Of a DNA stretch of 64,000 bases, positions 35,490 to 43,815 are shown in pieces. The translations under genes and the position numbers were made by a program. A model generated the notes under the pieces. That model ran no database searches. It was given only the letters and a program-made list of their open reading frames with translations, and was not told the DNA's origin. Source of the stretch: Caballeronia peredens (GTDB lineage: Bacteria; Pseudomonadota; Gammaproteobacteria; Burkholderiales; Burkholderiaceae); assembly GCA_001544595.2 (NCBI GenBank), contig FCOH02000025.1, positions 16,799 to 80,798 of the forward strand, given 5' to 3'. Position 1 is the first letter of the stretch, and every line of letters starts with the position of its first letter.

Positions 35490-35753
35490 TCTTCAATTGT
35501 ATTGCGCTTTTCCACTTTCCTTCTGCTGTCTTGTGCAGTTAATCTCATCGACAAGTCGACCTGGTCGCTCGCATATAGAGGGCTGGTCAACGTACAAAGC
35601 GTTTTTGTGTGGAATTTCGTCGGTTCCGGCTCTTCGCCAAGGGCGTCGATACTTCGCCCTGTGCAGTGCGCAAGGAGCCTCCGCGTCCGACTGACCATGC
35701 GGCGCGCGGTGGGCCAAATTCTGGTTCTAGTTGTGAGAGGGCTTGACGTGACT

Positions 35754-37853
35754 ATGCTAAAGCAACAAGCGGATATTGATGTTGAAATCAACGGAAGGCG
35801 GCGTTTTGTGCGGGGGCTCGCAGCGGGTGGTCTCGTCGCTGGCATTGGCGGATGGCCGATAGCATCACTTGCCGCAACGGTAAGCACGGGGCCGACGGTA
35901 CTTAGCGGCACGCAGTTCGATTTAACGATTGACTCGACACCGGTCAACTATACCGGGCGCACCCGACCCACAACCTCCGTCAATGGGTCGATTCCTGCTC
36001 CGATTCTTAAGTGGAAACAGGGTTCTGAAGTTGCGATGCGAGTCACCAATCGGCTTGCGGTTCCTACCTCCATTCATTGGCACGGCATCCTAGTTCCCTT
36101 TGGAATGGACGGCGTCCCTGGCATCAGCTTTCCTGGAATCGAGCCCGGCGAAACGTTCACCTATAAATTCCTTGTTCGACAAGCGGGAACCTACTGGTAT
36201 CACAGTCATAGCCGTTTCCAAGAACAGACCGGCCTATATGGGCCACTGGTCATTGAGCCCGCCAATGGCGAGAGCGTCCATACGGACCGTGACTACGTTG
36301 TCATGCTTAGCGACTGGACCGACGAGAATCCGGAGCGAGTCATGCAGAACCTGAAGGTCTCCAGTGACTACTACAACTACCAGATGCCGACGGCGCCGCA
36401 GTTTTTTAGCGATATCAAGCGAATCGGGCTCAAGGGGGCATTGAAGAAGCGACAGATGTGGAACGAAATGCGAATGAACCCCACCGATTTCAATGATGTG
36501 TCGGGGGCCACCTACACATACCTCGTCAATGGTGTGGCTCCTGCCGGCAACTGGACCGCTATCGCGCGACCTCGTGAAAAGGTGAGACTTCGTTTCATCA
36601 ACGGGTCTTCGACAACGCTTTTCGATGTTCGTATCCCGGGCCTGAAGATGACGGTCATCTCTACAGACGGACAGGAAGTTGAACCGGTTGAGGTCGACGA
36701 ATTCCGCATTTCGGTCGCCGAGACCTACGACGTTGTGGTTGAGATGCCTGACGACAAGGCGTACACGATTTTTTGTCAGTCGATGGACAGAAGTGGATAT
36801 GCACGCGCAACTCTCGCTTCATACCCCGGTATGCGAGCTCAGATTCCCCCAATGGACCCTAAGACCTGGCTGACGATGGACGACATGGGCATGGGCGGGA
36901 TGGAAGGGATGGAGGGAATGAAGGGAATGTTGGATATGGGCGACATGAAGGGCATGCACGACATGAAGGGCATGAGCGACATGAAGGGCATGGGCGACAT
37001 GAACGGCATGGGCGACATGGAGGGCATGGGCGACATGAAGAACATGGGTGACATGAAGAACATGGGCGACATGAACGGCATGGGCGACATGGAGGGCATG
37101 GGCGACATGAAGGGCATGGGCGACATGAAGGGCATGGACAACATGAAGGGCATGGGCGACATGAAGGGCATGAGCGACATGAAGGGCATGAGCGACATGA
37201 AGGGCATGGGCGACATGGAGGGCATGGGCGACGTGAAGAACATGGGCGACATGAAGAACATGGGTGACATGAAGAACATGGGCGACATGAAGGGCATGGG
37301 CGACATGAAGGGCATAAACGGCGGAGGGACCACGGGGATGAGTGAGATGGCTCTTAAGACCGGCCCCGAAGTCGACATGCGACCGATGACGGTTTCGAGT
37401 TCCCTAAGTGACCCAGGACCACGGCTGCGAGGCAACGGCCGAAAGGTGCTGACCTATTCCGACCTGCGGACCATTGGCGGCCCGCTCGACGACCGCCCGC
37501 CTACGAGGGAAATGACGCTACGGCTTACCGGGAACATGGACCGTTTTATTTGGGGCTTTGATGGCAAGAAGTTCTCGGAAGCTGAGCCCATCGTCTTTAA
37601 CTACGGGGAGCGGCTCAGGGTTACGCTCATAAACGACACGATGATGAACCATCCGATTCATCTTCATGGGATGTTTATGGAACTGGAGGACGAGCGTGGG
37701 CAGTTCCTTGTGCGGAAACACACCATCAATGTCCAGCCCACCAAGCGAGTGAGCTACTTGGTGACAGCGGACGCTCCCGGGCAATGGGCGTTTCATTGCC
37801 ATCTTCTGTATCACATGGAGGCGGGAATGTTCCGCAAGGTAGTGGTCGCATGA
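35754..37853 (+). CDS. copA: CopA multicopper oxidase with long Met-rich tandem repeat
   Basis: A 699-residue periplasmic copper oxidase of the PcoA/CopA type. The ATG at 35754 begins MLKQQADIDVEINGRRRFV with a Tat signal (RRRFVRGL, residues 15-22). Type 2/3 and type 1 copper motifs are SIHWHGILVP (about 103), YWYHSHSRFQ (about 146), HPIHLHGMFM (about 634) and FHCHLLYHMEAGM (about 680). Between residues 379 and 521 is a Met-rich region with 21 repeats of GDMKGM-like units, far longer than the few such motifs in PcoA/CopA. The frame upstream to 35502 has no start context. Its stop overlaps copB (ATGA). Expression is likely CopR-controlled. Confidence 0.92.
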   Translation: MLKQQADIDVEINGRRRFVRGLAAGGLVAGIGGWPIASLAATVSTGPTVLSGTQFDLTIDSTPVNYTGRTRPTTSVNGSIPAPILKWKQGSEVAMRVTNRLAVPTSIHWHGILVPFGMDGVPGISFPGIEPGETFTYKFLVRQAGTYWYHSHSRFQEQTGLYGPLVIEPANGESVHTDRDYVVMLSDWTDENPERVMQNLKVSSDYYNYQMPTAPQFFSDIKRIGLKGALKKRQMWNEMRMNPTDFNDVSGATYTYLVNGVAPAGNWTAIARPREKVRLRFINGSSTTLFDVRIPGLKMTVISTDGQEVEPVEVDEFRISVAETYDVVVEMPDDKAYTIFCQSMDRSGYARATLASYPGMRAQIPPMDPKTWLTMDDMGMGGMEGMEGMKGMLDMGDMKGMHDMKGMSDMKGMGDMNGMGDMEGMGDMKNMGDMKNMGDMNGMGDMEGMGDMKGMGDMKGMDNMKGMGDMKGMSDMKGMSDMKGMGDMEGMGDVKNMGDMKNMGDMKNMGDMKGMGDMKGINGGGTTGMSEMALKTGPEVDMRPMTVSSSLSDPGPRLRGNGRKVLTYSDLRTIGGPLDDRPPTREMTLRLTGNMDRFIWGFDGKKFSEAEPIVFNYGERLRVTLINDTMMNHPIHLHGMFMELEDERGQFLVRKHTINVQPTKRVSYLVTADAPGQWAFHCHLLYHMEAGMFRKVVVA
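36939..37316 (+). repeat. 21 tandem 18-bp units encoding GDMKGM
   Basis: Twenty-one near-identical 18-bp units (378 bp) inside copA. Units vary at positions 1, 2, 4 and 5 (G/S/H/D, K/N/E, G/N), and the M at 3 and 6 is kept except in one V and one I. Higher-order order is visible: GDMNGM-GDMEGM-GDMKNM runs recur. Such arrays gain or lose units by slippage. Confidence 0.95.
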
Positions 37854-38971
37854 GCGCGAGCCACTTTTTCAGGCGCGCGGGACAAAGGAAGCCGGTCAAG
37901 TCCTTTCCAACCGCGGTCGCGCTATTGATAGCCTCCTCGTCGGCCGTGGCTGCGGGAGATATGTCGCAGATGGACGGTATGCCGGGCATGAAAGGCATGG
38001 GCAACATGGACATGTCGGACAAGGGGACTAACTCATCTCAGTCACGCTCCGGTTCCACCTCAAAGACGGGCGGAGCGCCCAGGGCAAAAGGAACGTCAGG
38101 GATGGACGGCGGGGACCAGATGAAATCGCCTGGAGACCAGCCACATCCCAAATCGGCGGCACCGACTGACGGCAATCAGTCGAAGTCGAGCAGCGACGCC
38201 AGTATCCGGGTTGATAATTTGAAAAGTCCGAAGGCAGGTCCGCTCAATGGACCCAATCACATCATTGGGGTCGACGAACCTCGCATTCCGATGGCGAACC
38301 CGAATGAAGGCATACCGATGCAAGGCATGGATATGTCCGACAACGGTATCTACCACCAAATTCTCATCAACCAGTTGGAGTACGTTAAGGCAGTTGGAGG
38401 ACAAGGATGGTCGTGGGACGGTGAGGCATGGATTGGCGGCGACATCAACAGGCTATGGTTGAAGAGTTCTGGGGAGCGTCTTTACGGAAAAACAGACGAT
38501 GCGCGCGTCGAAGCTCTCGTATCACACGCATACTCGACCTATTGGAACGCGCAACTTGGTGTCCGGCACGACTTCGGTAACGGACCGACTCGCGATTGGG
38601 CAGCCATCGGCGTTGAAGGACTAGCTCCTTATTTCTTCAATGTACAGGCGACGGGCTATATCGGAACTTCCGGCCGCACCGCTCTCCAGTTGAAAACATC
38701 CTACGACATCTTGCTGTCTCAGAAGCTCTTTCTGACCCCCGAAGCCGAGATGAACGCATACGGCAAGTCCGACCCGGAGCGAGAAATTGGCAGCGGTATA
38801 TCTGATATTAAACTGGGGTTGCGTGTTCGCTACGAGATTAGGCGAGAAATAGCTCCCTACATTGGCTTTGTGTGGGGACGCCGCTTCGGCCGTACGGCTG
38901 ATTTTTCACGCCGCGATGGAGAGCCGGTAACCGATACGGAACTGGTGGTTGGCTTGCGCCTTTGGTATTAG
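37850..38971 (+). CDS. copB: CopB outer-membrane copper resistance protein
   Basis: A 373-residue protein from the ATG at 37850 overlapping the copA stop. After a signal peptide (ALLIASSSAVAAGD), a linker rich in Met, Ser and Lys (MDGMPGMKGMGNMDMSD) leads to the CopB domain: QLEYVKAVGGQGWSWDGEAW, YSTYWNAQLGVRHDF, and a beta-barrel ending in ELVVGLRLWY. The terminal aromatic residue is typical of outer-membrane barrels. The Met-rich linker resembles the repeat of CopA, so both proteins probably bind Cu+ in the periplasm. Confidence 0.93.
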   Translation: MSASHFFRRAGQRKPVKSFPTAVALLIASSSAVAAGDMSQMDGMPGMKGMGNMDMSDKGTNSSQSRSGSTSKTGGAPRAKGTSGMDGGDQMKSPGDQPHPKSAAPTDGNQSKSSSDASIRVDNLKSPKAGPLNGPNHIIGVDEPRIPMANPNEGIPMQGMDMSDNGIYHQILINQLEYVKAVGGQGWSWDGEAWIGGDINRLWLKSSGERLYGKTDDARVEALVSHAYSTYWNAQLGVRHDFGNGPTRDWAAIGVEGLAPYFFNVQATGYIGTSGRTALQLKTSYDILLSQKLFLTPEAEMNAYGKSDPEREIGSGISDIKLGLRVRYEIRREIAPYIGFVWGRRFGRTADFSRRDGEPVTDTELVVGLRLWY

Positions 38972-39480
38972 CGCACCTCCTCCGCTGCCCCGATTCGCCT
39001 CGTTGAACATGTCACCGCCTACGCTTCTTGCGACGTTGCCGCTAGGCTGGAAAGCAAAGCGTCGCGCCCGGCAATCCAACGTCGCCTTCGCCCTAATAGT
39101 CCACGACTCGAACTAAGCAGATGAAGTCAACATTACATTTTGGTCAGTCAACCTTCATTTTCGCGGTCCTCCTTCGACGAGGGATATCACGTATGTAAAG
39201 CGCAACCTCGGTGAAGAAACCATTGTCCGGTAGCACCGACGGCGGCTCGGTCATTCAGTCTTCCACCTCAGGCCGCGATTGCATGCCCCAATGTGGCGTG
39301 CGACTGATGGAACGCCCAGACGCCTTACTCGCTACGACACACCCGGCGAGCCGGCATTCTCCCGATGGCCCAAAAGGCAGGGGCTACTGCGAGCCGTCCC
39401 TGCTCGGATGTACGCCTTCATTTGAATTTTGAACAACGGAGCAGTGGTAGACTCGCGGAAAACGAGAGAGTCGCGAGCAA
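38972..39480. other. Intergenic region between copB and nuclease-like gene
   Basis: Contains the CopR-type site at 39132. A 73-codon GTG frame at 39211 lacks a signal peptide or family match and is not annotated. Confidence 0.4.
39132..39157 (+). promoter_or_regulatory. Candidate CopR-type site without a clear target
   Basis: ATTAC-N4-TGGTCAG-N6-TTCA, 26-bp pattern as at 29340. The next plus-strand gene starts 323 bp later and is not an evident copper gene. It may be the promoter of a lost gene or of an unrecognised transcript. Confidence 0.45.
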
Positions 39481-40740
39481 ATGGACGATATAGCAACGTT
39501 GATTCAGCATTGGAAGCAAGACCCGACAGGAACGTTTCAGAGTTGGTTCCTATGGCCCGAACGCTTAAAGAATTTCCGCTCGATTCGCCAAGGGCTTCGA
39601 CAAGTTGTGAAGGAGATAGAGGCAGGCACTTTCGGAAACACATACCGCGGGTCGTCACTCGAGACTGTCGTTCACTCAATCGCCGAGCAACGGCAAATAT
39701 TCAAAGGGGCGGACCATGCGTTCCTCTGGAAGCCGAAGCTGCGAATCCCGGACATCTACGAGAACCCCGGGAATCAGCGGGCGTTCGCGCGGCTCCTGGA
39801 AACTTGCGACTGCTGCAGCGAAGCAGAAGAAGTGCTCCGTGCCATACGAGCGCTCGATTCCCATGCCATCAAGGGTCTGGGACCGGCTGTCGCGAACTTG
39901 TTGTATTTCATCCATCCGACACTTGTCAGTCCGTTCAATACAGCCATCGTCAAAGGCTTCAACGCAGTCACGCGCTCGAACGTTAAGCTCGGCCGCTGGG
40001 ACCATTATCTGACGATGCGGCAGAGCATTCTTGCGTTCAATGCGGCGCATCGCGGGCTCTTATCCAATGACCTTGGTGCAGCCGCTGGATTCCTGTTTGA
40101 CGTTGGAAGCGAACGGTATCCGCTTCCGCCGATAGCTGACGACATGGCTTCACACGACGCGTGGCGCAAAGACCTTGAGGCAGTCCGCGCTCAATCCGCA
40201 AGTCAAGCCAAACAATTAGCGGCAAGCAGACAGGAGGATGCAACACATACGCAGATTCAGGGTTGGCTGCGCGACCTCGGACGTTCGCTTGGATATAAGG
40301 TTTGGATTGCGACCAACGATAGGTCCCGCCCGTATGAAGAAGGAAAGCTCTCCGACGGATGCCTTGAGCAGTTACCGATTGCGCTTTCAATCGTGGGCGG
40401 GGACACGGTACCTTTGATTGACGTCATCTGGCTGCTTGAAGACGGCTCGGTTGTCGCCGCTTTCGAGGTAGAGCATTCGACGTCAATCTACTCCGGCATC
40501 GTTCGATTGCTCGACCTTGCGCTTGGGTCCGCAGATACTATTCAACGACATCTGTATCTCGTTGCTCCCGACAGTCGAGAGAGCGACGTTCGTAGTCAAC
40601 TCGCGAGGCCGGCATTCTCGCGCGTGGCTGCGCTGAGCATGAAATACATTCCCTATAGTGCGCTAAAAGCAAATCGGGAAAGCATCGCGCGTTTTGGCAC
40701 CGGGATGAAGCCCATCGAGGCCATTGCCTCCAAGCTGTAG
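39481..40740 (+). CDS. Uncharacterised protein with PD-(D/E)XK-like nuclease C-terminus
   Basis: A 419-residue soluble protein, not a metal-resistance family. The N-terminal two thirds are helical, with a helix-hairpin-helix-like ALDSHAIKGLGPAVANLLYF (about residues 126-145). The C-terminal part has IDVIWLLEDGSVVAAFEVEH: D314, then E329 and E331 in a beta-strand, the spacing of the PD-(D/E)XK superfamily core, with E in place of the usual K. It continues SIYSGIVRLLDLAL and LYLVAPD, seen in restriction-like nucleases. A role in restriction or phage defence is inferred; no methyltransferase lies nearby. Start is ATG 39481 without a strong ribosome site. Confidence 0.5.
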   Translation: MDDIATLIQHWKQDPTGTFQSWFLWPERLKNFRSIRQGLRQVVKEIEAGTFGNTYRGSSLETVVHSIAEQRQIFKGADHAFLWKPKLRIPDIYENPGNQRAFARLLETCDCCSEAEEVLRAIRALDSHAIKGLGPAVANLLYFIHPTLVSPFNTAIVKGFNAVTRSNVKLGRWDHYLTMRQSILAFNAAHRGLLSNDLGAAAGFLFDVGSERYPLPPIADDMASHDAWRKDLEAVRAQSASQAKQLAASRQEDATHTQIQGWLRDLGRSLGYKVWIATNDRSRPYEEGKLSDGCLEQLPIALSIVGGDTVPLIDVIWLLEDGSVVAAFEVEHSTSIYSGIVRLLDLALGSADTIQRHLYLVAPDSRESDVRSQLARPAFSRVAALSMKYIPYSALKANRESIARFGTGMKPIEAIASKL

Positions 40741-41098
40741 TCAAATACTTGTCTCCCGTTGCGAGCTGGTCGCTCTAATCTAGACGCTAAAAACGTCCGG
40801 GTCACTCCGGAGCCAGCGGCACGCATGGCTTCAAACGGTTTTGCGAAATGCTTCCTGTTGGGCCTATGGTGTTCGTTGCGGTTCTGACAGGTGGGCAGAT
40901 ACCGCATCATGCTCGTTGGAACGCTTGAATTAGCGAACGATAGCCGTCGGTGGCCGACCTAGGAACTGACCTCGTCGCCGACCGATAGACCTACCGCATG
41001 TGATGACAGGATTTCATTGAAGCTCCCATCACCGGGCACGATGCGTGCGCGTCCTTCTTCGCTGGCTTATGCAGCCCCCTACTATTCAAGGAGGAAAT
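40741..41098. other. Intergenic region before the copper-storage-like gene
   Basis: No coding sequence recognised. AAGGAGG (about 41088-41094) just before 41099 is the ribosome site of the next gene. Confidence 0.35.
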
Positions 41099-41425
41099 AT
41101 GGCTCACCAACAGTATCAGTCGTGCATCGACGCTTGCGATTCCTGCGCCACTGCTTGCGACAATTGCGCAACTGCATGCCTGTCTGAAGGCAACGTCTCC
41201 CAAATGGCCGGTTGCATCAGACAGGACTTGGACTGCGCTGGTGTCTGTCGTCTTGCGTCTGCGGTCATGGCTCGCGGCAGCCAACATGTCAAAGACATTT
41301 GTGCGCTATGCGCATCCCTATGTGAAGCATGCGCCACCGAGTGCGAGAAACACGAACACGAGCATTGCAAGCAATGCGCGGAGGCTTGCCGCACCTGCGC
41401 GAAGGAATGTCGCGCGATGGCGTAG
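41099..41425 (+). CDS. Four-helix-bundle Cys-rich copper-storage-like protein (Csp/DUF326)
   Basis: A 108-residue protein with 19 cysteines in repeated CxxxC and CxxC steps (QSCIDACDSCATACDNCATA), as in Csp3 and YhjQ-type proteins. The cysteines line the inside of a four-helix bundle that can hold many Cu+ ions. There is no signal peptide, so it is cytosolic. A strong AAGGAGG precedes the ATG at 41099 by about five bases; the longer frame from 41045 is rejected. It stands alone and would buffer Cu+ in the cytosol. Confidence 0.9.
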   Translation: MAHQQYQSCIDACDSCATACDNCATACLSEGNVSQMAGCIRQDLDCAGVCRLASAVMARGSQHVKDICALCASLCEACATECEKHEHEHCKQCAEACRTCAKECRAMA

Positions 41426-41440
41426 GTCGCAAACTCGCTA

Positions 41441-41462
41441 AGCGGGCCCAGAGCGGCCCGCT
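41441..41462 (+). terminator. Hairpin after the Csp-like gene
   Basis: AGCGGGCC (41441-41448) and GGCCCGCT (41455-41462) form an 8-bp stem around 6 nt, 16 bp after the stop. No T-run follows, so termination is uncertain. Confidence 0.4.
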
Positions 41463-41521
41463 CGCTCCGCCGTGCGAAAAAGGCGTAGCCCTCAGGCGAT
41501 GCAGTTGCTATTCGGTAAGCG

Positions 41522-41755
41522 CTATCGACCACCGCTGTGCTGTCCGCGCAGACTTCCTCCCTCGGGTTGCAGTGGGATAGCGTCCGAGAAGGGTTGATAA
41601 TCAGCAAGCTCGAAGTTCTTCCCGTGCAGCTCTCGCATCTCGTCGACGGCGCCGGTCTGAGCGTGCAACATTTGATTGCATAGGCGCACGAGTTCCTCGT
41701 GGCATCACCGCGCTAGCTCTTGGGAATAAGCGAGCACGCGTTCGCGAAGGATAGT
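41522..41755 (-). pseudogene. Degenerate ORF with in-frame stop
   Basis: The minus strand reads ILRERVLAYSQELAR, then TGA (41705-41707), then CHEELVRLCNQMLHAQTGAV and DEMRELHGKNFELADYQPFS, a sequence that looks like a real helical protein. No start codon is in a usable position and the stop interrupts it. The protein family is unknown to me; it may resemble DUF305-type helical proteins, weakly. Confidence 0.4.
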
Positions 41756-41924
41756 TCAACGACCTGCTAAGTCATTCAGCATCGCACCGACGCGCTGTTA
41801 CTTATTCGACGGCCATCACGGCTGCGCCGTGCACGGTAACTACTCATGGCGTGGAAGAGCAGAACCTCTCAATTGGGAAAGCGCAAGCAGTGACAGACTT
41901 AGCCTCTCGAGTCCTGCACGCTGG

Positions 41925-41950
41925 GTGACTGAATGGTCATCTGAGCGTCA
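41925..41950 (+). promoter_or_regulatory. Candidate CopR-type site before DUF4148 copy 4
   Basis: GTGAC-N4-TGGTCAT-N6-GTCA, 81 bp before the DUF4148 start at 42032. Confidence 0.5.
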
Positions 41951-42031
41951 CGGTGTTTTCAGGTGCACTTCTTCAGAATAAGCCTCGTAGCACGTCGAAT
42001 CACCGACGCAGCTTTAATAACGAGGTTAAAC

Positions 42032-42358
42032 ATGAAATTGCATCATCTTGCTGTTGTCCTTTGCGCAAATATTGTCACAACAGCTGCATTGGCCGATTCA
42101 ATGCACAACTACCCTCCGAAGGAAACAGCAAGAGCGGAAAGCGTCGAAACGGTTCAATCTGCTCACGTCTGGCAACCGCCGGTCGCTCAGGCCGCACCCG
42201 CTGGGAAGACCCGACGGCAAGTCGTCGAAGAACTGAAGCAGGCAGAACGAGAAGGACTCGTCCCGACCAGCGACAACGACTATCCGCCAAGCGATTGGCG
42301 CATTGAGATTAACAAGGAAAAGTACGCCGCTCGGCACCACGCAGCGCAAGCGAAGTAG
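42032..42358 (+). CDS. DUF4148 small exported protein (copy 4 of 5)
   Basis: A 108-residue protein from the ATG at 42032, starting MKLHHLAVVLCANIVTTAALA, a signal peptide. An alanine-, valine- and glutamine-rich spacer precedes the DUF4148 core GKTRRQVVEELKQAEREG and VPTSDNDYPPSDWRIEINKEKY. It is nearest copy 5 at 45356 in length and in the second motif (S-x-NDYPPS). A CopR-type site lies 81 bp upstream. It is followed by the second LHVK lipoprotein, as copy 2 is beside the first. Confidence 0.85.
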   Translation: MKLHHLAVVLCANIVTTAALADSMHNYPPKETARAESVETVQSAHVWQPPVAQAAPAGKTRRQVVEELKQAEREGLVPTSDNDYPPSDWRIEINKEKYAARHHAAQAK

Positions 42359-42466
42359 GCGTCCACCGGCTCGCGCTGCCTTGGTTCACTAGCAAGATGC
42401 GGTACTTGACAAATAAGGGGCGAGCCGGACATTTAGCTAACGCTGGTGCTGAAATCGAGGTCCAGC

Positions 42467-42667
42467 ATGAAAACAGAAATTGGCGGTGGAAGAATAGTAG
42501 CCGTGGCGCTGATTGCGAGCGTCGTTCTTGCCGCCTGTGGCACGATATCGAATGAGAAGGGCTCTTCTGCTAGCACTAACAAACGCGCTGCACCGAGCCC
42601 ACAGTTGAAGCCCGACTATCCCTGTCAAAACCTGCACGTAAAGCCAACGAACTGTCCTCCGCGGTAA
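42467..42667 (+). CDS. Small lipoprotein with C-terminal LHVK motif (copy 2 of 2)
   Basis: A 66-residue protein from the ATG at 42467 with a lipobox (VVLAACGTIS). The mature chain is serine- and proline-rich and ends DYPCQNLHVKPTNCPPR. The C-x-NLHVK-x3-C-x-PR end matches the lipoprotein at 13480. In each place the gene is paired with a DUF4148 gene and lies near a response regulator. Function unknown; two cysteines around a histidine suggest a small metal site. Confidence 0.75.
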   Translation: MKTEIGGGRIVAVALIASVVLAACGTISNEKGSSASTNKRAAPSPQLKPDYPCQNLHVKPTNCPPR

Positions 42668-42845
42668 GCGAACCGCGCGCATCATGTCCGGCCGGCAAGG
42701 TTCTTCGAGAGGGGAAAGCTCACGGAGTCCTTCCCCAGCCGCTTCGGTTCTCGATTTGTCTTCCCCGAAAAATCTCCAAGCGGAGTGCAACGCGGCAGGC
42801 GCTTCCGCTCGCGACCATTGGTCGAAAGGAATAAATCATAGCGGT

Positions 42846-43529
42846 ATGCGCATCCTACTTATCGAAGACGAGCAGAAGATGAGTTCCTATCTTCGTAAAG
42901 GTCTCACGGAGGCGAGTTTCACTGTCGACATTGCCGACAATGGTAGGCATGGCCTGTTTCTGGCACTCCACGAGGACTTCGACTTGATTGTCCTTGATGT
43001 GATGCTGCCGCAGATAGATGGTTTCGAGGTGCTAAAGCGGTTAAGAGAGCAAAAGGACACGCCTGTGCTCCTTCTGTCCGCGAGAGACGGCACCGAGAGC
43101 AAAGTTAAAGGTTTTGAGCTTGGCGCTGATGACTATTTGGCGAAACCCTTTGCGTACATAGAGCTGCTGGCGCGAATCCGGACTCTTCTTCGAAGAGCGC
43201 CTCGTTCGACCCGTGACTACGTGTTCATTGCTGATTTAGAGATTGAACTCATAAAGAGACGCGTGAGGCGCGGTGGCGTACGGATTGAACTTACCGCCCA
43301 GGAGTTCGCTCTTCTTCAGTTGTTGGCAGAGCGTCAGGGCGAAGTGCTGACTAGAACGTTCATCACATCGCAGCTATGGGACATCAACTTCGACAGCGAT
43401 ACAAATGTGGTCGACGTCGCGGTCCGAAGGCTCAGAGCTAAGATTGACGCGCCCTTTGACAAGAAGTTGCTCCACACTGTCCGCGGAATGGGTTACGTGC
43501 TGGAGGACAAGTCTCCGGCGAGTGAGTAG
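42846..43529 (+). CDS. CopR-like response regulator without adjacent kinase
   Basis: A 227-residue OmpR-family regulator, close to that at 28568: IEDEQKMSSYLRKGLTEASF against VEDEQKMTSYLHKGLTEASF, with D51 kept (LIVLDVMLPQIDG) and the same C-terminus (LLHTVRGMGYVLED). The ATG at 42846 gives a normal length; 54 upstream codons lack a ribosome site. No histidine kinase follows; the kinase remnant at 25253 is elsewhere. It may be phosphorylated by CopS, or be a relic of a second copper two-component system. Confidence 0.85.
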   Translation: MRILLIEDEQKMSSYLRKGLTEASFTVDIADNGRHGLFLALHEDFDLIVLDVMLPQIDGFEVLKRLREQKDTPVLLLSARDGTESKVKGFELGADDYLAKPFAYIELLARIRTLLRRAPRSTRDYVFIADLEIELIKRRVRRGGVRIELTAQEFALLQLLAERQGEVLTRTFITSQLWDINFDSDTNVVDVAVRRLRAKIDAPFDKKLLHTVRGMGYVLEDKSPASE

Positions 43530-43815
43530 TTGAAAGACCATCTTGTCCGAGGTGCTTGCGGGTAGCACCCTCGCCGCAAGAGGTACGCGACGTCGGTCGC
43601 GGCGCGGAAAAGGGAGCTGGACGGCCCGCGCATGGAGATGTTCCCTGATGCGAGTGACACCTGCGGAAGGTGCCGGTTTGACTGAACCCCGGGTCGGAAT
43701 GGTGAAGACCCTAGAAGGCGCACACCCCGATTTCGGTGACCACTTCGAGAGGACCGTGCCGGCGGCAGAGGGCACTCGCGTTCTCTGCTCGTCCCGGTAT
43801 GATTACCGCCTACGG
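43530..43815. other. Intergenic region between convergent regulator genes
   Basis: No coding sequence or recognised signal. Slightly under 300 bp. Confidence 0.3.

Larger units (their letters stand above)
34933..35753. other. Intergenic region and leader upstream of copA
   Basis: Contains the IS3 scar, the CopR-type site and about 250 bp of possible 5' untranslated leader. No gene recognised in it; the open frame from 35502 is continuous with copA but has no signal before 35754. Confidence 0.4.

Noticed and set aside
35502..35753. Upstream extension of copA
   Set aside because: It has no ribosome site and would push the Tat signal inside the protein.
36939..37316. CRISPR-like array
   Set aside because: Units are contiguous 18-bp coding repeats without spacers.
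36839..37435. 198-codon antisense frame over the copA repeat
   Set aside because: Its Pro-Met-Phe repeat is only the complement of the GDMKGM repeat; no signal or start context.
39211..39432. 73-codon frame after a CopR-type site
   Set aside because: No family features, weak start; left as intergenic.
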